From Monosiga brevicollis MX1 (Eukaryota > Opisthokonta > Choanoflagellata > Craspedida > Salpingoecidae), in assembly GCF_000002865.3 (NCBI RefSeq), contig NW_001865051.1, positions 773,823 through 790,824 of the forward strand: a stretch of DNA of 17,002 nt, in the 5' to 3' direction. Positions 1-10,130 of this stretch are shown piece after piece. The notes under the pieces are model-generated. The model had not been told where the DNA came from, ran no database searches, and worked only from the letters and a program-made list of their open reading frames with translations. The position numbers and the translations under genes are program-made. Numbering within the stretch: the first letter of the stretch is position 1; every line of letters begins with the position of its first letter.

Positions 1-16
1 CTGTTTTGAAAGGCCC

Positions 17-40
17 GCCCCCCCCCCCCCCCCCCCCCCC
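17..40. repeat. Poly-C run of about 24 bases
   Basis: An uninterrupted run of cytosines lies near the left edge. Homopolymers of this length are prone to assembly and sequencing error, so its exact length should not be trusted. If the candidate minus-strand exon next to it is real, the run sits as poly-G just inside the following intron. Confidence 0.9.
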
Positions 41-49
41 AAGACTTAC

Positions 50-149
50 TCAATCGCAAACGGCTGGGCCCTCCAACAACTCCCAAGCACCACCATGCAT
101 TCAAGCCCAGTCGGGTCGGTCCAGGGACGGGAACGTGGCCCAGTGAACC
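50..149 (-). other. Candidate internal exon of an unidentified minus-strand gene
   Basis: On the minus strand a good acceptor (ctttcag, ending at 150) and a consensus donor (gtaagtc, starting at 49) bracket 100 bases. One frame through it is open and gives an ordinary-looking peptide that includes PWTDPTGLECMVVLGSCW. The sequence between the splice-like sites is of normal complexity, while the flanks are low-complexity (poly-G downstream, CT-rich upstream on this strand). I do not recognise the product. It could be one exon of a gene divergent from SPAG16 and running off the left edge, or chance. The splice-like borders are seen; the exon call is inference. Confidence 0.25.
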
Positions 150-180
150 CTGAAAGACACACAAAGAGGTACCTTTTGGC

Positions 181-375
181 AAAATGAGAGAGAGAGGAGA
201 GACGAGAGAAGAAGGATGTCAACCAAAATAAAATACAAAATAAAGAGAAATGAGATACAGAGAGACACGCATTGGTAGAGACACAGAGACTGAGACAGAG
301 ACACACAGAGACAGAGACACAGAGGACACAACATCCATCCAAGAGACAAAAGAAAAGAATAAGCTTATGCAGTAG

Positions 376-406
<31 letters not shown>

Positions 407-435
407 TTTGCACAGAGAGAGAGAGAGCACGGAGG
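181..435. repeat. GA/CA-rich low-complexity tract
   Basis: About 250 bases are dominated by GAGA, ACAGAGAC and GTGTGT runs on the plus strand, that is, pyrimidine-rich on the minus strand. Long open frames across it encode only Ser/Leu/Cys- or Arg/Glu-rich strings and are not credible proteins. It lies upstream of the SPAG16 start. From 436 to 701 I see no gene and no clear core promoter motif. Confidence 0.8.
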
Positions 436-701
436 GCTTGCAAGCTCAAGGGGATGACATTTGGTCGCGGATTTGCTTAACGACGCATTTTTTTTCTTGT
501 GTTCTGCTCTTCTGGCGGCTGACAGTCGAAGGGCCCTCGGTGCTGCCGGGGACACGAGTGGGGGTGGCAGACGAGAGAGTGTGTGGGTGCGAGGCACAAA
601 CAAAAAAAACAAGAAAGGATCAATACATAGGGCCAGGCTGATCGGCTGGTTGTACGCTTGTAGTTGAGGCGCCTAGGGTTTGTGCACTCGGGCCCAAGAT
701 C

Positions 702-2815
702 ATGGCCGAGCCAGCGGTCGTCATGCCCCAGCCGCGGCTCATCGATTTTCCCGAGGTTTGCCCCCCCCCCTGCTCTTTTCTACCCCACAAATGTACCCTC
801 AGGCCGCCTTGGGGCTTGTTCAAGTCTGCCCCGCGTATCCCACGCCTCGGTCTCTTGCTCACTTGCACTGATTGTGGCTCTCTCACCACCTCGTTCGCTT
901 CAGCCGGCCGAGGATTACGTGCGCAACTTTCTCTTGCGCCATGGCTTGACCACCACTCTGGCGACCTTTCAACAAGAGTGGTATACCAAGGTCTTACAGG
1001 GCGAACTACCGGAGCGCACGGACGAACCAGCGCCTGACCTCTATCGGGAGCTGGATCACCTCCGTCAGCAGGTTCAAAACTTTCAACAGCAATCGGTTCA
1101 TCAAACAAACAAACAGACGTACGTCTCGACTCGCGTACCTCTCGACCCCACGTCTCAATCAAAGTAGATCTACATCCGCACTCCTCGTACGCCAGTCTGA
1201 TCCATACTCTGCCACTGCTCATGGCGGGACTCGGCTCGCAGATCTTCGCAGAACAAGGTGGAAAAACTGCAGAAAGAACGAGACTACCATCGTCTCAACC
1301 ACCGCCGCATCTTGCAGGAGAAGACGAAATTTGTGAATGAAATTAAGAGGTGCACCTTGGCTTGGCTTGATTTTGGCTGCTTGGCGCGGGGAATTCGTCA
1401 CTCACCCTGGAACACACGCAACCGTTTGCTGCTTGCCAAATCGCATGCGCGCCCAGCTTGAAAGACCTGTCTTCACGCCTAGAGGAGGAGTTGGTGGCTT
1501 TAAGGGCCAAGCACGATGCCCTCCTACGCGAAAAGGCCCTCATCCGTCTGGACCGAGACCGAACCAAAACGCAAATGAATAGCATCCAGGCCACGCTCCG
1601 ACAGACACAACTTGAGACAAATGGGTCCTCAGCAACGATGATGCAACCTGCTCCTCCCAGCACGGAAACCGAGCGAGGCAAGGCCCTACGTCAACATCGA
1701 AACCCCGTCTTTGAATCAGCCCCGCGCTTGGAAGAGACCACACGCATGCGAGCTTTTAACGTCAATCCCGACGACCTGTTACCGCCGCCCGAGGCCAAGC
1801 CCATGACCGGCGCTCGAGCCCAGGCTCTCAGTGTTGTCAACACGGTTCATGCCCACACGTCCTCCATCACTGCCCTAGCCCTTCATCCCAATGGAGAGAC
1901 GTTTGCCACTGTGAGCGATGACGGTCATCTCAAGCTCTGGGCACTGCCAACAGCACAACCCGTTTTTGATGTGTTGGCCCACACTGAATGGATTGCCGAC
2001 GTTCGTTTTAGCCCCACTGGTACGGTCCTAGCCACAGCCAGTGGTGACGGCTCAGTGCGCCTCTGGGATTCTCACACGGGTGAGCGTATCCTGGCGCTCA
2101 ATGAGCACGGCCACGCTGTCTGGTCTGTCGACTTTCACGCGTCGGGTGATTTCCTGGCCTCGGCTTCACTCGATCAAACCATCAAGGTCTGGGATCTCAA
2201 CACGAATCGATGCCGCCACACCCTGCGTCAGCACACCGACTCTGTCAACTGTGTTCGCTTCCAGCCTTTCTCGCATCAACTTCTCTCGGGTTCGGCCGAT
2301 GGCACTGTCGTCCTATGGGATGCGCGTAGCGGCTTGCCCGTTCAAACCCTCAAGGGCCATACCAACGCGGTCAATAACCTCTGCTTTGGCCGAGCTGGTG
2401 ATGTCGCAGCAAGCGTCGATGCCGATGGCAATGTCATTTTGTGGGAGATGCGAACAGGTCGCAGCATGCTGACCGTGGCTTGTGGTCCCCACTCCGCCTA
2501 CGTTGTCGCTCTTGATCCGTGCGGTACCTCCATTGCCGTGGGCTCTGCCGATGCCTCGATTCGCATTGTAGATATTCAATCGGCCTCCATCGCCGCTGAA
2601 GTACGTACTTGATATCGCCCTCTTCTGACTAAATGGCTGTGGCGCGTCCGTTTTCTCGTGCCCACGTGCTTTGTTCACGACTCACTCGGCTTTGTTGTTC
2701 ATCTATGATCTAGCTCAAGGCACATGATGATGCCATTGAAGATGTAGTGTTTGATCATCTGGGTGCCTCCCTCTTGAGCTGTGGCTCCGACGGCACAGTG
2801 CGCGTATGGTCGTGA
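702..2815 (+). CDS. SPAG16: SPAG16/PF20-like axonemal central-pair protein (LisH-like region, coiled coil, seven WD40 repeats)
   Basis: Inferred exons are 702-755, 904-1118, 1242-1349, 1457-2600 and 2714-2815, ending TGA. All introns are GT-AG, phases agree throughout, and the product is 540 aa. Residues 20-45 (DYVRNFLLRHGL onward) resemble the LisH-like N-terminus of PF20/SPAG16. Residues ~95-175 form a charged coiled coil (VEKLQKERDYHRLNHRR), also typical of this family. From ~257 to the end there are seven WD40 repeats with recurring LWD/VWD ends; the last repeat is completed by exon 5. Known for the family: PF20 is a microtubule-associated protein of the flagellar central pair (C2 side, inter-microtubule bridge) needed for motility. 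Animal and algal orthologues are somewhat longer, mainly at the N-terminus. The start at 702 is the first in-frame ATG, and its 18-codon exon precedes the family-like region. The organism therefore probably has a motile 9+2 flagellum. The final small exon is supported by completing the seventh blade. Another LisH-WD40 protein is possible but less likely, because the coiled-coil block is family-specific. Confidence 0.92.
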
Positions 2816-3310
2816 GAGCAAGCGAAGCGAGCATTTTCAAAAGAAGAGTCTAGATGCCCGATTTTTGCGCCGGGCCCCTCGACATTTTTTTGGATAAGCC
2901 AATCAGGTGCGGTCTGCATCTGTGAACGCAGTCCCGTCTTTCTCCAATGTGTGAGACGTGACAGTTTCCGCAAGTCTTGATGAACATGCAAGTCGAAAAT
3001 AAGAAAAAAATAGCCGGGGCCTCATTGCAAATTTATTCCTATCTTTAACTGTCGTACTTATCATATTATCTCTCTTTTGGGCCCGAGGTATTTGCAATGA
3101 TAAGCGAGAGACCACACAAGTCATGCTGAAAAATGAGATTTGGAGATGCTCGATAGTAGGAGTAAAATTTTCAAAGATCTTCTTGAGGCCGGTCGCGCAG
3201 CACGTGTGGCAAGCAGAGGAACAACAGCGCCGCACGCTCACAGCCACTAGGTCGATCAAAGACTGCCCTGGGGCGCCGCTACATTTGATGCCGTTGGCTT
3301 GGGATCTAAA
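2816..3310. other. Convergent intergenic region between SPAG16 and ARFGAP1
   Basis: No coding exon is recognisable on either strand. The region presumably holds the 3' UTRs of the two converging genes. It is noticeably more AT-rich (about 2985-3090 and 3120-3180) than the flanking exons, as expected for 3' ends. Confidence 0.6.
3032..3037 (-). terminator. Candidate polyadenylation signal for ARFGAP1
   Basis: A canonical AATAAA hexamer on the minus strand lies about 275 bases downstream of the ARFGAP1 stop codon, in an AT-rich stretch. Its position suits a 3' UTR signal. No transcript evidence is visible. Confidence 0.4.
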
Positions 3311-4841
<1,531 letters not shown>

Positions 4842-5035
4842 GGCAACGGCGAACAAGCTTGGACAGCGTCACCCCACGCACAGGCCGACAGACCAAAAGG
4901 ATATGCGAGGCCACCCACGTCGCCCTGCAGGCACCGCACCCGAAGCAAGCAAAGGGGCCAAGTCCGGGATGAATTCAATCACCAATCACCCCTCGCGCAA
5001 CCAGCAAATGGCCACGGGAAACACGAAGAGAGAGA

Positions 5036-5072
5036 GGGGGGGGAGGGGAGGCGGGGGAGGGAGGGGAGAGGG
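5036..5072 (+). repeat. G-run cluster with quadruplex potential
   Basis: At least five runs of three or more G are separated by one to three bases on the plus strand. This satisfies the usual pattern for an intramolecular G-quadruplex. It lies about 200 bp upstream of the ARFGAP1 start and about 500 bp upstream of RTF2, within their shared divergent region. Function is unknown. Confidence 0.75.
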
Positions 5073-5169
5073 AGCGAGCATACCGTTGGCGATGCGGTTG
5101 CTGCGCAAGGTGATGAGAATGCCTTGTAGAGTTGCTTCAGTGATGATGGGATGCATGTGGTTCTTGTCC

Positions 5170-5190
5170 CTTCCTCTCTCTTTTTCTCTG

Positions 5191-5225
<35 letters not shown>

Positions 5226-5338
5226 CTCTCTCTCTCTCTCTCTGTGAATCTCTCTCTGTGAATCTCTCTGTGAATCTCTCTCTGTGAATCTCTCTCTCTC
5301 TCTCCCTCGCTCTCTCTCTCTCTCTGTGTCTTTCCTCT
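5170..5338. repeat. CT microsatellite interrupted by GTGAAT
   Basis: About 170 bases of (CT)n are broken at intervals by GTGAAT or TGAAT, giving a compound repeat. The complementary strand is purine-rich and encodes only Arg/Glu/Ser strings, which I reject as protein. It sits in the shared upstream region of ARFGAP1 and RTF2. Confidence 0.9.
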
Positions 5339-5517
5339 GACAAAAAGTGGTTATCGTCACTGGTTTCATCTCAACATTTCGCCGTGTCGTTCGCCGTCGA
5401 TACAACTCGAGGTCGCTGAGCTCAAGCCCTCACCACCGACTCGACATCCTCCTTCTCCTCTCTCGCTTCAGCACCTTCCTGCCCGCCCTGCGCCCCTTTT
5501 TGTCTTTGTTGGATTGA

Positions 5518-5546
5518 CTTGTTGTTGTTGTTGTTGCTGCTGCTGC
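5518..5546 (+). repeat. GTT/GCT trinucleotide run
   Basis: Seven or so GTT/TTG units pass into GCT units and end 25 bases before the RTF2 start codon. The run is therefore probably in the 5' UTR or core promoter of RTF2. Confidence 0.8.
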
Positions 5547-5571
5547 AAAGTGCGTTGCATACATCAGCAGA

Positions 5572-6881
5572 ATGGGAGCCGATGGCGGAACCATCCCGCG
5601 ACGCGACGAACTTGTGACCGTCAAGAAGAAAGCTGTGCAGGTTGGTCGTGCCTTCCCGGTTCCACCTATTTGTTGGGCATCGCGGCTTGAGATGAAGGCA
5701 ATGAAAACCGATTGACCGAGCGGTGTGGCCCTCATGCACATACCGCGTGCATGGCATAGCGTGATCCACAAATCGAACTCGACGCAAAATGGAAGTTTTG
5801 CGCGCTTAGTGCTACTCCCTTGAAGCAGCCCGTCTTCGCATGTGAACTTGGTATGCCACCCCCTTTCACCCTCTCCAACCTTGCCTGCCAAGATATTCGG
5901 CCTCGTTGCTTGTCTCACAGCTGCCTTCCTTGTCTCACTGCGTGAACCTGCCTTCACGGCTCACTTCAACCCTCCTTCAGGCCAGCTCTTCAACAAAGAG
6001 CCACTCTTGGAAGCGCTGCTCGGGTCGAAGGAACAAGGCGCGCCCAAGGCTCCGGTGATTAAGCATATCAAGTCATGGAAAGACGTCCATGAGCTCAAGC
6101 TTACGCCCATCTCGCCAGACAAACCCACCGACTTTGTCTGCCCAGTCAGCGGAGTGGCCATGAACGGTCATTTTCGCTTCGTGTACCCCCTGGCCTGCGG
6201 TTGCGTTGTCTCGGAAAAAGCGCTCCGCGAAGCTCCCTCCTCAAACTGCCTGCTTTGTGGCAAGCCTATGACCAAGACGGACCTCATCGTGCTGAATCCA
6301 CCCGATGAAGAGCTCAAATCCCAACGCGAGGCCATCAAGGCACGTAAGGCAGCCAAGAAAGCAAGCAAGGCCGCGACCCCTGGCGATCAGTCTGCCGGCA
6401 CTAAGAAGGTCAAGCGTTCTGCTACGGCCTCATCTGCACCTGTCACCGCTGCTGCCAAGAAGCCAACCATCATGAAGGTCCTCCACGGTGCTGACGAGGA
6501 ATTGGCCTGGGCTCTCAGGTACGGCAAATCAGCGTGGCTGACAACACAGGCTACCAGCCGCTCACCCCAATTCTTATCATTGCTGCATTGCTGTTTCTTT
6601 TCCTTGATCCCGTGCTTGCGGCAGTGACAAGCCCATTGCTGCAAAGGGCGATGCAAGCTCGACTCTGAAGAAGCTCTTTCACTCCAGCAAGGTGGGCTTT
6701 CGACTCTACTTGTGCGAGTTTGGCGTGGCATGTGTTGGTTGCTTCTGCTATCCTTCCTCACCAAAGTTTTCTTTGCCGCTGGTGTGGGGTGTGATCGCCA
6801 TACACTCAACAGGATGCTGTTGAGGACAAACACACCTATACTTCCCGGGCCGGCATGACAAAAGCCTACAAATGGGGCTAG
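5572..6881 (+). CDS. RTF2: Replication termination factor 2 (RTF2) homologue
   Basis: Inferred exons are 5572-5640, 5760-5850, 5981-6518, 6625-6691 and 6813-6881 (TAG), giving 277 aa with all phases consistent. The N-terminus MGADGGTIPRRDELV is the family hallmark. Exon 2 supplies the block AKWKFCALSATPLKQPVFAC and joins through a split Gly codon to QLFNKEPLLEALLG. Residues ~107-146 form the modified C2HC2-like RING: CPVSGVAMNG, then ACGCVVSEKAL (C126, C128) and CLLCG (C143, C146). A Lys/Ala-rich, likely disordered tail follows, as in other RTF2 proteins. The last two small exons give LKKLFHSSK and a short basic-aromatic end (TYTSRAGMTKAYKWG). Known for the family: RTF2 acts at replication forks. 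In fission yeast it stabilises paused forks; in animals it is removed from stalled forks by the proteasome, and roles in splicing are also reported. The tail exons are the least certain. Length is slightly below the human protein. Confidence 0.92.
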
Positions 6882-7264
6882 ACTTGATCGGATAAAATGG
6901 TGTCTCGTCTAGACATTTGTCGTGGCGTTCTGTGCCCCCTCGCCATCTTCTTTCACTTCGCGACTGCCTCACGATTGGGATCTGACTCATCTCTCACAAA
7001 CACACTGCCTGCTGGAAACTCGAAGATTCAGCGCCGTGCGCTGCCGTACAAGATTGAAAGGTCACCACCAGTTTCTGCTAGCCCCAGCGATTTGCACACC
7101 TTTTTCCCCACGTGCATACGCAATTTAATGGAACCCCAACACGGCCAACTGCATCACATGGGAATACACTCACACCCAAGTCATAGTAAAGGCATGGATT
7201 GAAGATTACCAGGGACAATCAGACACAGACTCGAAGCACAAAGATAATTGAGTGCCTGGCACGC
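6882..7264. other. Convergent intergenic region between RTF2 and IGBP1
   Basis: These 383 bases between two stop codons probably hold both 3' UTRs. A GATAAA hexamer near 6890 is a weak candidate polyadenylation signal for RTF2. Short open frames here resemble nothing I recognise. Confidence 0.5.
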
Positions 7265-9463
7265 TCAGCCATGATTATATCGATTGCCTTCACCGCGCTT
7301 GTGATTGTCCCAGTAGTCACTCTCCGCACGCCCCTACCGAGCAGAAAAACGCACATGGCGAGCTCATGCATGGGTGAGCAGCTGGATGGACATGCCAACT
7401 TTGCCGAAAGTCGATCCCCTCGCACCTGCATCGCATCCACATAATCAGCCTCCTCGCTGTTCTCGGGGAGCTCCTGTTTGTTCTAATAGTTTGCCCAGCC
7501 CGATGTGGTGAGCAAACAGCACACTGCTATCATTCGTGCCTGGCCATTGAGAAAGATTGGAATTGTGCGTCTCAGAATCACTTACTGCAGCTGCAAGCTT
7601 CTCCTGTGCCTGTCGCTCAAGAGCCTCACGCACTTCGCGATCTAGGGGCACCGTACATTCGAGCCATTTTAAAACTCGTGTGAGTCACGACCGAGTGACA
7701 ACCAAATGCTTGCTTGATCATGCAAGAAAAGCGAGCCACCGACCAGCAACTTCCTCCAAAGACATGGTCGGAGCTCCAATCGGGCCATAACCACGAGTCA
7801 AAAGTTTGAAGTTGGCTCGATCAACGCTTTTACCCGTTACTGCCATATGCTGCACAACCAGACAACGATGGAAAGTCAGCTTAATGGGTGAACGCGTGTT
7901 GTTGAAACCATCGCGTTGTTGCGCAAACAAAAGAAAAAAAATGAGCATTCCTCGTGCTCACCTGAACCATTTCCTTGGTTAAGACCAGTGGCTTCTCCGG
8001 GGGCCGATCGGCATTGGTGGGAGGTCGCATCATGATCTCCTCGTTGTTACGCCGCCGTTCTTCAATATCCTCCAGCATCTTCAGCTCGACTATTGACACC
8101 AGGCAATGTCAACTGTCAATCTTACAGAAAGCTCATAACTTCCCCCGCCCCTTCCCGCTCCACCAAAAGACTTACAGCCAAGCATATCGATGGCTTCACA
8201 GGCCTTCAACAACTGCATATGCAAGAGAGCAATGATGTGCTGGCGAGCCAGATCTTCATCGTCTTGTGCTTCGGCGCGGTCAATTGCCGCGCGCAACTCC
8301 TAGAAAATAGAGAGACGCAAGTGGATGAGCTGAGCAACACGCTGGAGTTGTGATTGAGCATCAGCAGGTCTGGGCCTCAAGCTGGGGCTTCACCTACCTG
8401 CACTGTGCCTTCCGTCTGGCGAAGAGCCTTCAAGTGCTCGATTTTGACCTCGCGAGAACGACGGATACCAGGTGTACTCTCAACATAAGCTTCTAGCATC
8501 TGATAAATGGGGGTCGGTCCAATCACCAAGCAAGGAGCGTGAGCTGACGTGTTACAAAGACAACGGGTTTGGGGCTTGGTATACAGACCTCTGCCGATGC
8601 GAAAGGAAACTGAAGCTGGTTCAAATCAGCCAGAAACTTTTGATAGTATTGCTAAACACAAGGGCACAAGCGACCAATGGGATCAGCTGGGACGATGGTA
8701 GGTATTCTCCATGAGCAAGGATAGCACCCGCGCGCACACGTTTGTTGGACTGTCTGTCTGCCTTGGCTGAGTCAAAGGGAGAAGACAGGGGCAACGGGAG
8801 CGTTGATGGACAAGATAACGAAAGAGAGAAGCCTACAGTAGCTAACCAAGGTTTGCTTGAGAATAAAGATCCGCTTCGCATCCCGTTCAGGGTCTTCTCG
8901 TGAAGGCACGCGGCGAGCAGTGACATCAGCCAGCCAAAAGGGAACCGAGAGGCACCTAGCATGCAAATGATTGCGGCAAGCAGCCGGAACAAATGAGGTA
9001 CCAATCTCGCAACTGCTCGGCAACCGTTTGCCGTCGCAATACCTCAATGTATCATTGCTGCACTCATCGTAGGCCTCGTTGGAGGAAAACAGGTTAGCGT
9101 GAGAGACTAGGTCTGCCAAGCTCTGCCAAGGAGGGTGTTGGTGCGATGAGCTGCAAGCAGACAGAGCGGGGAACGAAAGAAAAAAAGGGCAGCCTGCTGC
9201 TCTCGCGTGTATTAGTCACCTGAAGTTGCCGCACAGCACGTTCGACGGCCTCCTGCGGAAACAAGCAGCGCACCCCCCACCAAAAAAAAAAAGCAAAGCA
9301 AAGCAAAGAGCCGGGAAATGAGCAGCAGGGACATGAGCAGCAGCGAGTTTATTTCAACGACATCAACTACGCAAGTGCGTACATGGCTGCGCTCACAACT
9401 GGCCACCGTAGCCTCGGCCTCGCTCAAGAGCTGCGCGATGGAATCCCCACCCGCCTCAGCCAT
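7265..9463 (-). CDS. IGBP1: TAP42/alpha4 (IGBP1) family PP2A-associated protein
   Basis: Twelve exons are inferred in transcript order: 9463-9383, 9252-9220, 9122-9043, 8955-8847, 8651-8589, 8499-8398, 8299-8176, 8089-7962, 7849-7744, 7641-7586, 7473-7426 and 7333-7265. They total 999 nt (332 aa), close to the human length. Phases agree at every junction. Family blocks appear in order: SLADLVSHANLFSSNEAYDE, CLSVPFWLADVTARRVPS, a helix rich in Arg/Lys (RRSREVKIEHLKAL), DDEDLARQHIIALLHMQL, RPPEKPLVLTKEMVQ, RGYGPIGAPTMSLEE, and the C-terminal signature DYWDNHKRGEGNRYNHG. Known role: TAP42/alpha4 binds free catalytic subunits of PP2A, PP4 and PP6 through its TPR-like helical N-terminus. It protects them from degradation and links them to TOR signalling in yeast. 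The exon 9/10 junction is uncertain. I use donor 7743 and acceptor 7642; an acceptor about 30 bases upstream would add residues in frame. Exon 2 is only 33 nt. Confidence 0.9.
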
Positions 9464-9486
9464 GCTTTTCCTTATCCAGTCGATCC

Positions 9487-9502
9487 AAAAAAAAAAAAAA
9501 AA
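9487..9502 (-). repeat. Poly-T tract just upstream of the IGBP1 start
   Basis: Sixteen A on the plus strand read as T16 on the coding strand, 23 bases before the inferred IGBP1 ATG. It could be part of the promoter or 5' UTR, or a pyrimidine tract of an acceptor if the gene has a further 5' exon. Confidence 0.7.
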
Positions 9503-10130
9503 TCCGTGGGCAACGTCTGTCTGCATTTGTCAGACTTTTTGGGCAAATCAGATGCTGATTTTTGGGAATTTGTTTCAAAAAACGCGGTGGGATGCTTTTT
9601 TTCCAAATCCATGCCTGGCTGGAGCTGTCTAAGAAAGACAACCGGCAGCGCCCGATGCACATTGAATGCATCGTCCAGAGTCAAAAGGTGGGATAACTCG
9701 TTTGCACCCACACATGTGAGTGCGAAAAGCTGGAAAGCGGGCGCATCAAAACCATGATATCGTGTCAGGATCCAGAAAGTCTGGAGGCCAGTTTTGGGTT
9801 GTAAGGAAGCGCGTAGGTTTGAGGAAGCGGTTCGAGAGATGTTGAGAGACGTCCGTCGGGACGGACCGAAAGCTTTGATGGTGTCTCAAGGTCAATTGAA
9901 CCAGCTGTGGTCGGCAAACATTCACAGTGACCAGACCAGGTGCACCGTTAGACTCGCTGCAGAGCCGCTCGATCCCAAGGATGGGGAAAGTGCAACCCTT
10001 GCCCAACCGCAGGTGTCACAACAAAGGGAAACAACAGTAGTCACAAGCTTAGCGCCCCAAGGCATGTGCCAGGAAACGCGAGGTCTAAGTGTAGGTGTGT
10101 ATGTGTGAGGTCACAGCAGCTATGGGGGTT
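9503..10130. other. Stretch without a recognised gene
   Basis: It contains the presumed IGBP1 promoter and the flank of the Ty3/gypsy fragment. A plus-strand frame from about 9520 to 9757 stays open (DFLGKSDADFWEFVSKN ...) and another runs 9794-10108. I recognise neither, see no clear splice-linked continuation, and do not call them genes. No integrase, LTR or poly-purine tract belonging to the adjacent retroelement is visible. Confidence 0.5.

Larger units (their letters stand above)
4842..5571. promoter_or_regulatory. Shared upstream region of ARFGAP1 (-) and RTF2 (+)
   Basis: This 730-bp gap lies between the start codons of two divergently oriented genes, so both promoters must lie in it unless transcripts start inside neighbouring genes. 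It contains a G-run cluster, a CT microsatellite and a GTT/GCT run. I see no convincing TATA box or conserved motif. The assignment follows from gene orientation only. Confidence 0.55.

Noticed and set aside
46-612. 188-codon minus-strand open frame rich in Ser, Leu, Cys and Val
   Set aside because: It crosses GA/GT microsatellite sequence; the composition is that of translated simple repeat. Only the 50-149 portion is retained, as a weak exon candidate.
620-1222. 200-codon minus-strand open frame
   Set aside because: It is antisense to SPAG16 exons 1-2, whose plus-strand reading matches a known family.
4986-5405. Arg/Glu-repeat protein on the minus strand
   Set aside because: It arises from the CT microsatellite; no ordinary-complexity core.
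5842-6627. Single 261-codon open frame as the RTF2 gene
   Set aside because: Its first part is intron 2 and its last part intron 4; splicing restores the RTF2 N-terminus and tail.
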